From positions 12,822 through 29,895 of the forward strand of contig CAQCFX010000017.1 in NCBI GenBank assembly GCA_948766235.1: DNA of 17,074 nt, read 5' to 3'. The DNA is from an uncultured Oscillospiraceae bacterium. Its GTDB lineage: Bacteria; Bacillota; Clostridia; Oscillospirales; Oscillospiraceae. Positions 5,720-12,246 of the stretch are shown piece by piece; position 1 is the stretch's first letter; the number at the start of each line of letters is the position of its first letter. A program made the position numbers and the translations under genes. Below the pieces are notes generated by a model. That model worked only from the letters and a program-made list of their open reading frames with translations, was not told the DNA's origin and made no database searches.

Positions 5720-5751
5720 TTGGACAACACATCAAAACATTTTGATATAAT
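5720..5751 (+). promoter_or_regulatory. ArsR-type operator 2 with possible internal promoter before the permease
   Basis: ATCAAAA-CA-TTTTGAT (5731-5746) is a perfect inverted repeat with the same ATCAAA-N4-TTTGAT core as operator 1. It overlaps TATAAT (5746-5751), with TTGGAC (5720-5725) upstream; the spacer of 20 is long, or 16 if TTGATA (5742-5747) is the -10 element. Confidence 0.6.
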
Positions 5752-5775
5752 AATTGGAAGGATGACATTACTGAT

Positions 5776-6771
5776 ATGTGGGACTTCATACAACATCAAG
5801 TGCTGGGCATGAACTGGCTCAATGAGGTGATTGGCCGGGGCCTGTCCCTGCTGGGGGTGGACAGGGCGTCCCGCTGGGGCGGGAGCATTCAGTTCTTCCT
5901 CTATGATACGCTGAAAATCACGGCGCTGCTGTGCGTTTTGATTTTTGCGATTTCCTATGTGCAAAGCTATTTTCCCCCGGAGCGGAGCAAAAAGATTTTG
6001 GGGCGCTTCCATGGCGTTGGAGCAAATATCATCGGCGCTCTCTTGGGAACGGTAACGCCCTTTTGCTCCTGCTCGTCCATACCGCTGTTCATCGGCTTCA
6101 CAAGCGCCGGCCTGCCGCTGGGCGTGACGTTCTCGTTTCTAATCTCCTCCCCCATGGTGGATTTGGGAAGTCTGGTGCTGCTTATGAGCATTTTCGGAAC
6201 AAAGGTAGCCATCGTGTATGTTATGATGGGCCTTGTCATTGCCGTAGTGGGCGGAGCGCTAATTGAAAGGCTGCGCATGGAGCCTTATGTGGAGGAATTC
6301 ATCCGCAGCGCCGGCAGCGTGGACATTGATTCCCCCGCGCTGACGCAGAAAGAACGGCTGATTTTCGCAAAGGACCAGGTTGCTTCCACATTTAAAAAGG
6401 TATTTCCCTATATCCTTCTTGGCGTGGGGATTGGGGCGCTCATTCACAACTGGATTCCCGAACGCTGGATTGCCGCCGTCCTCGGAAGCGGCAACCCCCT
6501 GGGCGTTGTTTTGGCCGCGGTAATCGGTGTACCGATGTACGCCGACATCTTCGGCACCATCCCGGTGGCGGAAGCACTGCTGGGCAAAGGAGCACTGTTG
6601 GGAACCGTCCTCGCCTTTATGATGGCGGTCACTACCCTGAGCCTGCCGTCGCTCATTATGCTTCGCAAAGCCGTCAAGCCCAAGCTGCTGGGCCTGTTCA
6701 TCGGGATATGTATCATCGGCATCATCCTGGTCGGCTACCTGTTCAATGTCATTCAGCCTGTACTAATCTAA
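5776..6771 (+). CDS. ArsP/DUF318-type permease (PF03773), probable organoarsenical or metalloid exporter
   Basis: The protein has 331 residues and about eight membrane segments (roughly 45-65, 85-110, 115-140, 143-163, 208-225, 240-262, 270-292, 303-325), separated by a charged central loop (165-205). The family signature is GTVTPFCSCSSIPLFIG (91-107), with C97 and C99 in a membrane turn, and the pseudo-repeat VIGVPMYADIFGTIPVAEAL in the second half. ArsP members export trivalent methylarsenicals from the cytoplasm, and the Cys pair is thought to be important. The ArsR gene upstream and the thioredoxin-like gene downstream support a metalloid role, but some relatives have unknown substrates. 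ATG 5776 is preceded by GGAAGGA at a slightly long distance. An ATT at 5767 would be closer but is a rare start. Confidence 0.8.
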   Translation: MWDFIQHQVLGMNWLNEVIGRGLSLLGVDRASRWGGSIQFFLYDTLKITALLCVLIFAISYVQSYFPPERSKKILGRFHGVGANIIGALLGTVTPFCSCSSIPLFIGFTSAGLPLGVTFSFLISSPMVDLGSLVLLMSIFGTKVAIVYVMMGLVIAVVGGALIERLRMEPYVEEFIRSAGSVDIDSPALTQKERLIFAKDQVASTFKKVFPYILLGVGIGALIHNWIPERWIAAVLGSGNPLGVVLAAVIGVPMYADIFGTIPVAEALLGKGALLGTVLAFMMAVTTLSLPSLIMLRKAVKPKLLGLFIGICIIGIILVGYLFNVIQPVLI

Positions 6772-6788
6772 CTTGGGAGGTACTTATC

Positions 6789-7133
6789 ATGGGACTGTTC
6801 GGAAAGAAAAAAGATGGAGCAAAAGCCTGCTGCTGTGGCGGAAGCTGCACCCCGGAGAGCATGGTCAAGGCGGAAACGGCAAAAGTGGCCGCCGGAATCA
6901 AGGTGCTGGGGGCAGGCTGCGCAAAATGCGGCGCATTGGAGGAGGCCGTCCGCTCCGCGCTGGAGGAGCTGGAGATGGACGCCGCCATCGACCATGTGAC
7001 CGACTTCGGCCAGATTGCCGCCTATGGCGTCATGTCCACCCCGGCTTTGGTGGTGGATGGCCAAGTGGTTTCCTATGGCAGGGTGCTGGGCAAGGACGAG
7101 GCGAAAGCCCTTATCCGGAAAGTGAGAAGTTGA
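6789..7133 (+). CDS. Thioredoxin-like (MTH895/TM0996 type) protein with Cys-rich N terminus
   Basis: The protein has 114 residues. From about residue 36 it has a small thioredoxin/glutaredoxin-like fold: IKVLGAGCAKCGALE with the CxxC active site C44-AK-C47, then VTDFGQIAAYGVMSTPALVVDG with the cis-Pro (P85). Before it is an extra basic and Cys-rich leader, GKKKDGAKACCCGGSC (C14, C15, C16, C20), that may bind soft metals. Such proteins often follow ArsR and permease genes and may deliver or reduce the thiol-bound metalloid. GGGAGG is eight bases before ATG 6789, and the permease stop lies 17 bases upstream, so the two genes are in one transcript. No signal peptide is seen. Confidence 0.85.
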   Translation: MGLFGKKKDGAKACCCGGSCTPESMVKAETAKVAAGIKVLGAGCAKCGALEEAVRSALEELEMDAAIDHVTDFGQIAAYGVMSTPALVVDGQVVSYGRVLGKDEAKALIRKVRS

Positions 7134-7194
7134 CAGCGGTCGTACAAAGGTCTTTCTGCGTTTATCTCCCGCATCATGCCAAAATTGACGGCCC

Positions 7195-7250
7195 GAAGCC
7201 TCTGTACAAATATCCCGCCGCCGTATACAGCTTCCAGTAAAATTCCTTTT
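7195..7250 (+). terminator. Possible weak terminator of the arsR operon
   Basis: GAAG (7195-7198) plus CTGTA (7202-7206) can pair with TACAG plus CTTC (7226-7234), with a small bulge and a long loop. TTCCTTTTT (7242-7250) follows eight bases later. The stem is short, so this is a tentative call. Confidence 0.3.
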
Positions 7251-7275
7251 TCGCAAAAAATCTTATAAATAGCAC

Positions 7276-7306
7276 TTGACCTGGAGTGCACTCCAAATAT
7301 TATAAT
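7276..7306 (+). promoter_or_regulatory. MerR-type promoter with 19-bp spacer and central palindrome
   Basis: TTGACC (7276-7281) and TATAAT (7301-7306) are separated by 19 bases, the overlong spacer typical of MerR-activated promoters. The spacer holds the perfect palindrome TGGAGTGCACTCCA (7282-7295), the expected dimer site. MerR proteins untwist such promoters when activated. It drives the MerR gene and most likely the four genes after it. Confidence 0.8.
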
Positions 7307-7338
7307 ACTCACATCCATATGCAAGGGCGGTGAGCGCC

Positions 7339-7725
7339 GTGACAATCAGAGAGGTCAGCGAACAGTTCGGCATATCCCAGGATACCCTGCGGTATTACGA
7401 ACGGGAGGGCATGATTCCAGCCGTGCCCCGCACAGCCGGGGGCATTCGGAACTATCGGGACGAAGACCTGCGCTGGGTAGAGCTGGCGCTGTGCCTTCGC
7501 AGCGCCGGGCTGCCGGTGGAGGTCATCTCCCAATACGTACAGCTTTCCCGCCAGGGGGACGCCACCATCAGGGAACGGCTGGCCCTTCTGACGGCGCAGC
7601 GGGAGGTGCTGCTGGCACAGCAGCGCCAGACCTCGGCGGCCATCGGCCGGCTGGAGCAAAAAATCTCCGTGTACGAAAGCGCTTTAAACACAGGGGTTTT
7701 GAACTGGAAAAAGGAGGAGAACTAA
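7339..7725 (+). CDS. AdhR-like MerR-family regulator (probable aldehyde/electrophile sensor)
   Basis: The protein has 128 residues: a MerR winged helix (TIREVSEQFGISQDTLRYYER, 2-22; RTAGGIRNYRDEDLRWVELALCLRSAGL, 31-58) and a coiled-coil dimer helix (about 80-115). There is no metal-binding Cys pair and no large ligand domain. The only Cys is C52, in the same LCLRSAG context and number as the reactive Cys52 of Bacillus AdhR, which responds to formaldehyde and methylglyoxal. This agreement favours the GTG at 7339 over the in-frame GTG at 7330; GGTGAG lies four bases before 7339. Its stop (TAA, 7723-7725) abuts the next start, so translation is coupled to the aldo/keto reductase. Control of the downstream operon through the 19-bp-spacer promoter is inferred. 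Confidence 0.85.
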   Translation: MTIREVSEQFGISQDTLRYYEREGMIPAVPRTAGGIRNYRDEDLRWVELALCLRSAGLPVEVISQYVQLSRQGDATIRERLALLTAQREVLLAQQRQTSAAIGRLEQKISVYESALNTGVLNWKKEEN

Positions 7726-8835
7726 TTGGACCGCATCAAAAAGAATTTCGGCTTCGGCGCCATGCGCCTGCCCATGAAGGATGGCGAGGTGGACCTGCCC
7801 CAAACCTGCCGGATGGTAGACGCGTTCCTGGAGGCGGGCTTTAACTATTTCGACACCGCCCACGGCTATCTGAACGGAAAAAGCGAACCGGCCCTGCGGG
7901 AGTGCCTGACCAGCCGCTATCCCCGGGACCGCTATGTCCTGACCACCAAACTGTCCGGCTACCTGTTCAAAACGCAGGCGGACATCCGCCCCCTGTTCCA
8001 GTCGCAGCTGGACGCCTGCGGCGTGGACTACTTTGACTTTTACCTAATGCACGCCCAGGGCGTGGAGAACTTCGCGTTCTTTAAAAAGTGCCGCGCCTAT
8101 GAGACGGCGCTGGAACTGAAGGCGGAGGGGAAAATCCGGCACTTCGGCATCTCCTTCCATGACCGGGCGGAGGTCTTGGAGCAGATTTTGACAGAATACC
8201 CCCAAATCGAAGTCGTCCAGATTCAATTCAATTACGCAGACTATGACGACCCCGCCGTGGAGGGCCGAAAGTGCTATGAAACCTGCCGGAAATTTGGCAA
8301 GCCGGTCATCGTCATGGAGCCGGTCAAGGGCGGCAATCTGGCCAAGCTGCCGGACACGGCCATGGAGGCGCTCCGTCCGCTGGGCGGCGCCAGCCCCGCC
8401 AGCTACGCCATCCGCTTCGCCGCCGGCTTTGAGGGCATCATGATGGTGCTCTCCGGCATGAGCAGCATGGAGCAGCTGGAGGACAACCTCAGCTATATGA
8501 AAGACTTTCAGCCGCTGAATCAGCGGGAGATGGCGGCGGTTCGGAAAGTGCAGGAAATTCTCCGCTCCATGAACCTGATTCCCTGCACCGCCTGCCGGTA
8601 CTGTGTGGATGAGGGCTGCCCACAGAACATATCCATTCCCGACCTGTTCGCGGTGATGAACACGAAGATGATTTACCACGACTGGAACGCCGACTATTAC
8701 TATAACGAGGTCCACACCAAACAGGGCAGCAAAGCCAGCGCCTGCATCAAGTGCGGTAAATGCGAACGGGCTTGTCCCCAGCACCTTCACATCCGAGATT
8801 TACTGGTGGACGTGGCAAAGGAATTTGAGAAATAG
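7726..8835 (+). CDS. Aldo/keto reductase fused to a C-terminal 4Fe-4S ferredoxin domain
   Basis: The protein has 369 residues. The aldo/keto reductase barrel spans about 5-265 with a full catalytic set: D43 and Y48 (NYFDTAHGY), K75 (LTTKLSG) and H109 (FYLMHAQGVENF). The ending GKIRHFGISFH, the MEPVKGGNLA strand and the SGMSSMEQLEDNL cofactor region are also typical. Residues 287-350 carry two clusters of Cys, C287-x2-C290-x2-C293-x4-C298 and C340-x2-C343-x2-C346-x3-C350, for two 4Fe-4S centres. Such fusions are common in anaerobes and probably move electrons between ferredoxin and the NAD(P)H-linked carbonyl site; the physiological substrate is unknown. The start is TTG 7726, directly after the MerR stop, with AAGGAGGAGA at 7711-7720. 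No other start fits that ribosome site. Confidence 0.9.
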   Translation: MDRIKKNFGFGAMRLPMKDGEVDLPQTCRMVDAFLEAGFNYFDTAHGYLNGKSEPALRECLTSRYPRDRYVLTTKLSGYLFKTQADIRPLFQSQLDACGVDYFDFYLMHAQGVENFAFFKKCRAYETALELKAEGKIRHFGISFHDRAEVLEQILTEYPQIEVVQIQFNYADYDDPAVEGRKCYETCRKFGKPVIVMEPVKGGNLAKLPDTAMEALRPLGGASPASYAIRFAAGFEGIMMVLSGMSSMEQLEDNLSYMKDFQPLNQREMAAVRKVQEILRSMNLIPCTACRYCVDEGCPQNISIPDLFAVMNTKMIYHDWNADYYYNEVHTKQGSKASACIKCGKCERACPQHLHIRDLLVDVAKEFEK

Positions 8836-8850
8836 CAGGAGGATGTTTCC

Positions 8851-9690
8851 ATGAAAAATGTAATGCTCCTGACGGGGGCGGGACAAATCGGCATGGCCAT
8901 TGCCCGCCGGATGGGCGCGGGAATGAAGGTTGTAATTGGAGATAAAAAGCTGGAAAACGCACAGGCCGTGGCCAAGACGATGGCCGACTCCGGCTTTGAC
9001 ACACTCCCCATGGAAATGGACCTGTCCAGCCGGGACTCTATCCTGACCCTGATTGCCGAGGGCCGGAAATACGGCCCCATCACCATGCTGGTGAACGCCG
9101 CCGGCGTGTCCCCCAGTCAGGCGCCCGTTGAGGCCATTTTAAAGGTTGACCTCTACGGCACTGCCGTTCTTCTGGAGGAGGCGGGCAGAGTGATTGCCCC
9201 CGGCGGCGTGGGTGTGACCATTTCCAGCCAGTCCGGCTGGCGTATGCCGGCCCTGACGGCGGCGGAGGACGAACTGCTGGCCGTCACGCCCACCGAGGAG
9301 CTGCTGGCGCTGGACATTCTCCGGCCCGAACATATCCGGGACACCCTCCACGCCTACCAGTTGGCTAAACGATGCAATGAAAAGCGGGTCATGGCCGAGG
9401 CGGTGAAGTGGGGCGCGCGGGGCGCGCGGCTCAATGCCATCGCCCCCGGCATTATCGTCACGCCGCTGGCCCTGGACGAGTTTAACGGTCCCCGCGGGGA
9501 TTTCTATAAAAATATGTTTGCAAAATGCCCCGCCGGACGGCCCGGCACGGCGGACGAGGTGGCAAATGTGGCTGAGCTGCTGATGAGCGGCAAGGGCGCT
9601 TTCATCACCGGCTCCACCTTCCTAATTGACGGCGGCGCGACTTCCGGTTATTACTACGGCCCGCTGAAGCCCCAGGCTCAGCAAGAATAG
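8851..9690 (+). CDS. Short-chain dehydrogenase/reductase (SDR) with an enlarged Ser-Tyr segment
   Basis: The protein has 279 residues. The Rossmann dinucleotide motif LLTGAGQIGMAIA (6-18), NAAG (82-85), the Ser strand VTISSQSGW (122-130), the catalytic Y169-x3-K173 (YQLAK) and the PG turn NAIAPGIIVTPL are present. The gap between the Ser strand and Tyr is about 40 residues instead of the usual 13, as in 3-alpha-hydroxysteroid dehydrogenase/carbonyl reductase-like SDRs. The extra piece is rich in acidic and Leu residues. D31 after the second strand suggests a preference for NAD(H) over NADP(H). The C terminus ends with the SDR consensus FLIDGGATSGYYYG. AGGAGG lies eight bases before ATG 8851, fifteen bases after the aldo/keto reductase. 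A joint role in carbonyl or alcohol turnover is inferred from the shared operon. Confidence 0.9.
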   Translation: MKNVMLLTGAGQIGMAIARRMGAGMKVVIGDKKLENAQAVAKTMADSGFDTLPMEMDLSSRDSILTLIAEGRKYGPITMLVNAAGVSPSQAPVEAILKVDLYGTAVLLEEAGRVIAPGGVGVTISSQSGWRMPALTAAEDELLAVTPTEELLALDILRPEHIRDTLHAYQLAKRCNEKRVMAEAVKWGARGARLNAIAPGIIVTPLALDEFNGPRGDFYKNMFAKCPAGRPGTADEVANVAELLMSGKGAFITGSTFLIDGGATSGYYYGPLKPQAQQE

Positions 9691-9703
9691 GAGGAACTTA
9701 ATC

Positions 9704-10111
9704 ATGAGCGAGCGTGTGAAAAACCCCGGCGTGTTCCCTGTGGGAGAGCCCCTGCCTGAGATATTCAGCAAATATTTCATCGGCCAGGCATATTTAAATC
9801 CGCTGACGCAGCAGGGCGGCCCCATTGCCAACGTGACCTTCTCGCCGGGCTGCCGCAACAACTGGCATATTCACCACAAGGGTGGGCAAATCCTGCTGGT
9901 CACCGGCGGAAAGGGCTGGTATCAGGCTTGGGGAGAGCCCGCCCAGGAGCTGCGCCCTGGCGATGTGGTGAGCATCCCGGCGGAGGTAAAGCACTGGCAC
10001 GGCGCATCTGCAGACAGCTGGTTTTCCCACCTGGCGGTAGAAATTCCGGCAGACGGCGCTTCCAACGAATGGCTGGAGCCGGTGGATGACGAGGCCTACA
10101 GCCAACTATAG
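9704..10111 (+). CDS. Single-domain cupin protein
   Basis: The protein has 135 residues in a cupin fold: motif 1 around NNWHIHHKGGQILLVTGGKGWYQAWG (H55, H57 and Q62 as metal ligands) and motif 2 around LRPGDVVSIPAEVKHWHGAS (H97 or H99). H109 follows in FSHLAVE. This arrangement is found in small cupins near carboxymuconolactone decarboxylase-like or oxidoreductase genes; the chemistry is unknown. AGGAGG (9689-9694) overlaps the SDR stop TAG (9688-9690), nine bases before ATG 9704, so the two genes are tightly coupled. The protein likely binds a metal in the cytoplasm and assists the carbonyl chemistry of the operon, for example as an isomerase or by removing a reactive product. Confidence 0.87.
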   Translation: MSERVKNPGVFPVGEPLPEIFSKYFIGQAYLNPLTQQGGPIANVTFSPGCRNNWHIHHKGGQILLVTGGKGWYQAWGEPAQELRPGDVVSIPAEVKHWHGASADSWFSHLAVEIPADGASNEWLEPVDDEAYSQL

Positions 10112-10174
10112 GCAGCGAGAGAAACGCGGCATAGGGCCCCTGCCCTCGCGCCCCTTTTGATGAGGAGGATGGAA

Positions 10175-10375
10175 ATGCTCCAGTCCCTGCTTTACCTGAC
10201 CGTCAGTTTCCTGGCCTCTGTGGCGGGCGCCATTTGCGGCATTGGCGGCGGCATGGCGGGCCGGGCGGTAAACAAACAAATGGCTAACGCCGCTGTGGAT
10301 AAGCTGTTCATGGGCCTGATGGTGGTCATCATCCTGATCAGCGTATCCAACACTGCGCGGTATTCCATCGGATAA
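10175..10375 (+). CDS. 66-residue membrane protein, probable internally deleted TSUP (TauE/SafE) transporter
   Basis: The first 25 residues (MLQSLLYLTVSFLASVAGAI then CGIGGG) look like the N terminus of a TSUP permease. Residues 28-66 (AGRAVNKQMANAAVDKLFMG then LMVVIILISVSN) look like the extreme C terminus of the same family. Everything between, normally about 180 residues, is missing, but the frame stays open. Two membrane helices (about 4-24 and 44-60) remain. AGGAGG (10163-10168) lies six bases before ATG 10175; earlier in-frame TTG 10157, ATG 10160 and ATG 10169 are too close to or before it. It is the last gene of the MerR operon, 63 bases after the cupin. Either it is a decayed remnant or a minimal membrane protein still in use. 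It could also be an unrelated small protein. Confidence 0.6.
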   Translation: MLQSLLYLTVSFLASVAGAICGIGGGMAGRAVNKQMANAAVDKLFMGLMVVIILISVSNTARYSIG

Positions 10376-10491
10376 GAAGCAACGCATACCCCAGCGCTGG
10401 GTCAAAAACGCACCAAATCAAAGCGGCCTGTGCTGGCCACACCCATGCTTGGAACGATAGTGCTCATTTGAAAGGTTTAGAGTTTCCGGTG

Positions 10492-12246
10492 TCAGTTCTG
10501 GGCCGTTACCGCCTCGGTGCGCCACACGAACTTAACCTGGCCGTCCATATCCCCGCTAATCCCGGAGAAGGTGTTGTAGCGCTCCGACACGTCCCGCAGG
10601 GCTTCCACGCGGTCCATCAAACCGCTCAGATCGCCGCCGAAGGCGTCCACCAGCTTCTGCACGCCCTGCTCGTTGAACTGCTTCAGGCCGCCGTTCAGCT
10701 CCATAGCTCCGTCCCGCAGCTGGGTCACGCCGTCAATCAGGGCGGGGGCGCTGTCCTTCATGGTCAGGATGCCGTCATAGAGCTGACCGGCCCCAGCGCT
10801 TAAACTGTCGGCCCCGTTTTTCAGCGTACCCATGCCGCTGTTCAGCTCCCCGGCTCCGGCGGCGGACTGCTCCACCCCGGCGGTGTAGCCCTGAAGCCCC
10901 TGGTAGAAGCCGTTGTAGCTGTCCAGGGAGGCTTTCAGCGCCGCAATCTGCTGACCGGCGGGGGACTCCCCGGCGGCGGCAATCACGCCCTCCAGCACCT
11001 GGTCATAATTCTCCATTGTGAGTTCGGGCGCCTGCACTCCGGCGGCGGCAAGCTGGCTGTTCGCCGCAGCCAGCAGGGTCTGGAACACCTGGGCCGCCCC
11101 GGCGTTCAGGGTGGCGTTGTTCTCCGCCAGGGCGCTCAGCCCCTGGCTCAAAGCGGCGGCCCCCTCCTGGAGCTGGGCTGCGCCGGCGCTCAAGCCGTCC
11201 GCGCCCTGCTTGAGCTGAGCGGCCCCCGCCGCCAGCCGGTCGATGCCCTGAACCAGCTCCTCCGAACTGGTCAGCAGAGTGCACAGCCCGTCGTAGAGCC
11301 GGGAGGAGCCGTCAATCAGCTGCTCCATGGCATCGGTGAGCTCGTCCAGCTTGCCGTCCAGCTCCCCGATATCGTCCAGGCCGTCATGGCTCTGCGCCTT
11401 ACCGGCCGCGTCGTTGAACAGCTCGTTGGCGGCCACGGTGACCGTGGTCTCCAATTCAAAATTCGTCACGTCTGCGGTGATTTCCACGTAGTCGGGCAGG
11501 TCCAGGGTGTCCCGGTCCAGCCCCAGGCTGTCCTGGAGGCCGGGGAAGGCCAGGCCCGCCACGATAGTGCGCTCGCCGTCGTTCATAATCTTGCCGTTGG
11601 TGACGGACACGTTGGAAAATACGCCGTTGTCCAGCAGCAGCCCGGTGAGCATGGCGAAGGGGACGTAGATTTTTTCCTGTCTGCCGTTGATACTGACCAG
11701 CTCATACTGGTTGTTGGTGTAGTCGAAGCGGATGACCACTTTGCCGCTCTGTCCCGCCAGTTCCGCAGGGGCGATGGGCCGGCCGTCCAGGGTGTAGCTC
11801 ACCGCCACGTCTACGGGCAGTTCCTTGTCAATCTCACCCTGATAGTAGATATCGTTCCCCTGAGCGTCCCAGACACAGGAGTGGTCCCCGCCCAGGGTAA
11901 AGGTCTCGTTCCCCTTCACGTTCTCAATGCCGGTGAGCTGGGTCACATCGTCGATGGAATCCTGGCCCAGGGCGTTTTGAATCCAGCTGCTGACAATAAT
12001 CTTCTGCACGGCGCCGTCGGCGTGGGCCAGAACGTACACCGTCTCGTCCTTCACGTTCTTCCCGGCATCGGGGTCATAGGAGGAAGTGGGAACCGCTTTT
12101 GCTCCGCTGTCCACCGGGGCAGGGGCCGCAGGGGCGGGCCCGGTTTCAGCCGGATTGTTTACAGCGTAGGCCACGCCGCCAACGCCGCCCAGCGCCAGCA
12201 GGACGCACAGGGTAATGGACAATATCTTTACAACAGGCTTTTTCAT
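10492..12246 (-). CDS. Exported XXXLXXG-repeat (YhgE-like) protein, partner of the MMPL exporter
   Basis: The protein has 584 residues. It begins with a signal peptide or anchor (KKPVVKILSITLCVLLALGG) and a Pro/Ala-rich linker (about 30-58). A beta-rich domain follows (about 68-285; VSYTLDGRPI, GKVVIRFDYTN). Residues 295-400 and 455-525 are helical with repeated x-x-x-Leu-x-x-Gly heptads (for example LAAGAAQLKQGADGLSAGA), the XXXLXXG pattern of YhgE/Pip-like proteins. The end, DMDGQVKFVWRTEAV, has no C-terminal membrane helix, unlike full YhgE. I start at ATG 12246, whose ATGA overlaps the stop of the MMPL gene; the longer ORF to 12405 is the MMPL coding sequence in another frame. It probably sits outside the membrane as an extended coil that works with the exporter. 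Its substrate is unknown. Confidence 0.85.
   Translation of the reverse strand: MKKPVVKILSITLCVLLALGGVGGVAYAVNNPAETGPAPAAPAPVDSGAKAVPTSSYDPDAGKNVKDETVYVLAHADGAVQKIIVSSWIQNALGQDSIDDVTQLTGIENVKGNETFTLGGDHSCVWDAQGNDIYYQGEIDKELPVDVAVSYTLDGRPIAPAELAGQSGKVVIRFDYTNNQYELVSINGRQEKIYVPFAMLTGLLLDNGVFSNVSVTNGKIMNDGERTIVAGLAFPGLQDSLGLDRDTLDLPDYVEITADVTNFELETTVTVAANELFNDAAGKAQSHDGLDDIGELDGKLDELTDAMEQLIDGSSRLYDGLCTLLTSSEELVQGIDRLAAGAAQLKQGADGLSAGAAQLQEGAAALSQGLSALAENNATLNAGAAQVFQTLLAAANSQLAAAGVQAPELTMENYDQVLEGVIAAAGESPAGQQIAALKASLDSYNGFYQGLQGYTAGVEQSAAGAGELNSGMGTLKNGADSLSAGAGQLYDGILTMKDSAPALIDGVTQLRDGAMELNGGLKQFNEQGVQKLVDAFGGDLSGLMDRVEALRDVSERYNTFSGISGDMDGQVKFVWRTEAVTAQN

Noticed and set aside
10390..10401. 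Palindrome CCCAGCGCTGGG as a terminator between the TSUP-like and XXXLXXG genes
   Set aside because: It has no loop and no T-run on either side, so it is not a convincing RNA hairpin. It could be a chance palindrome.
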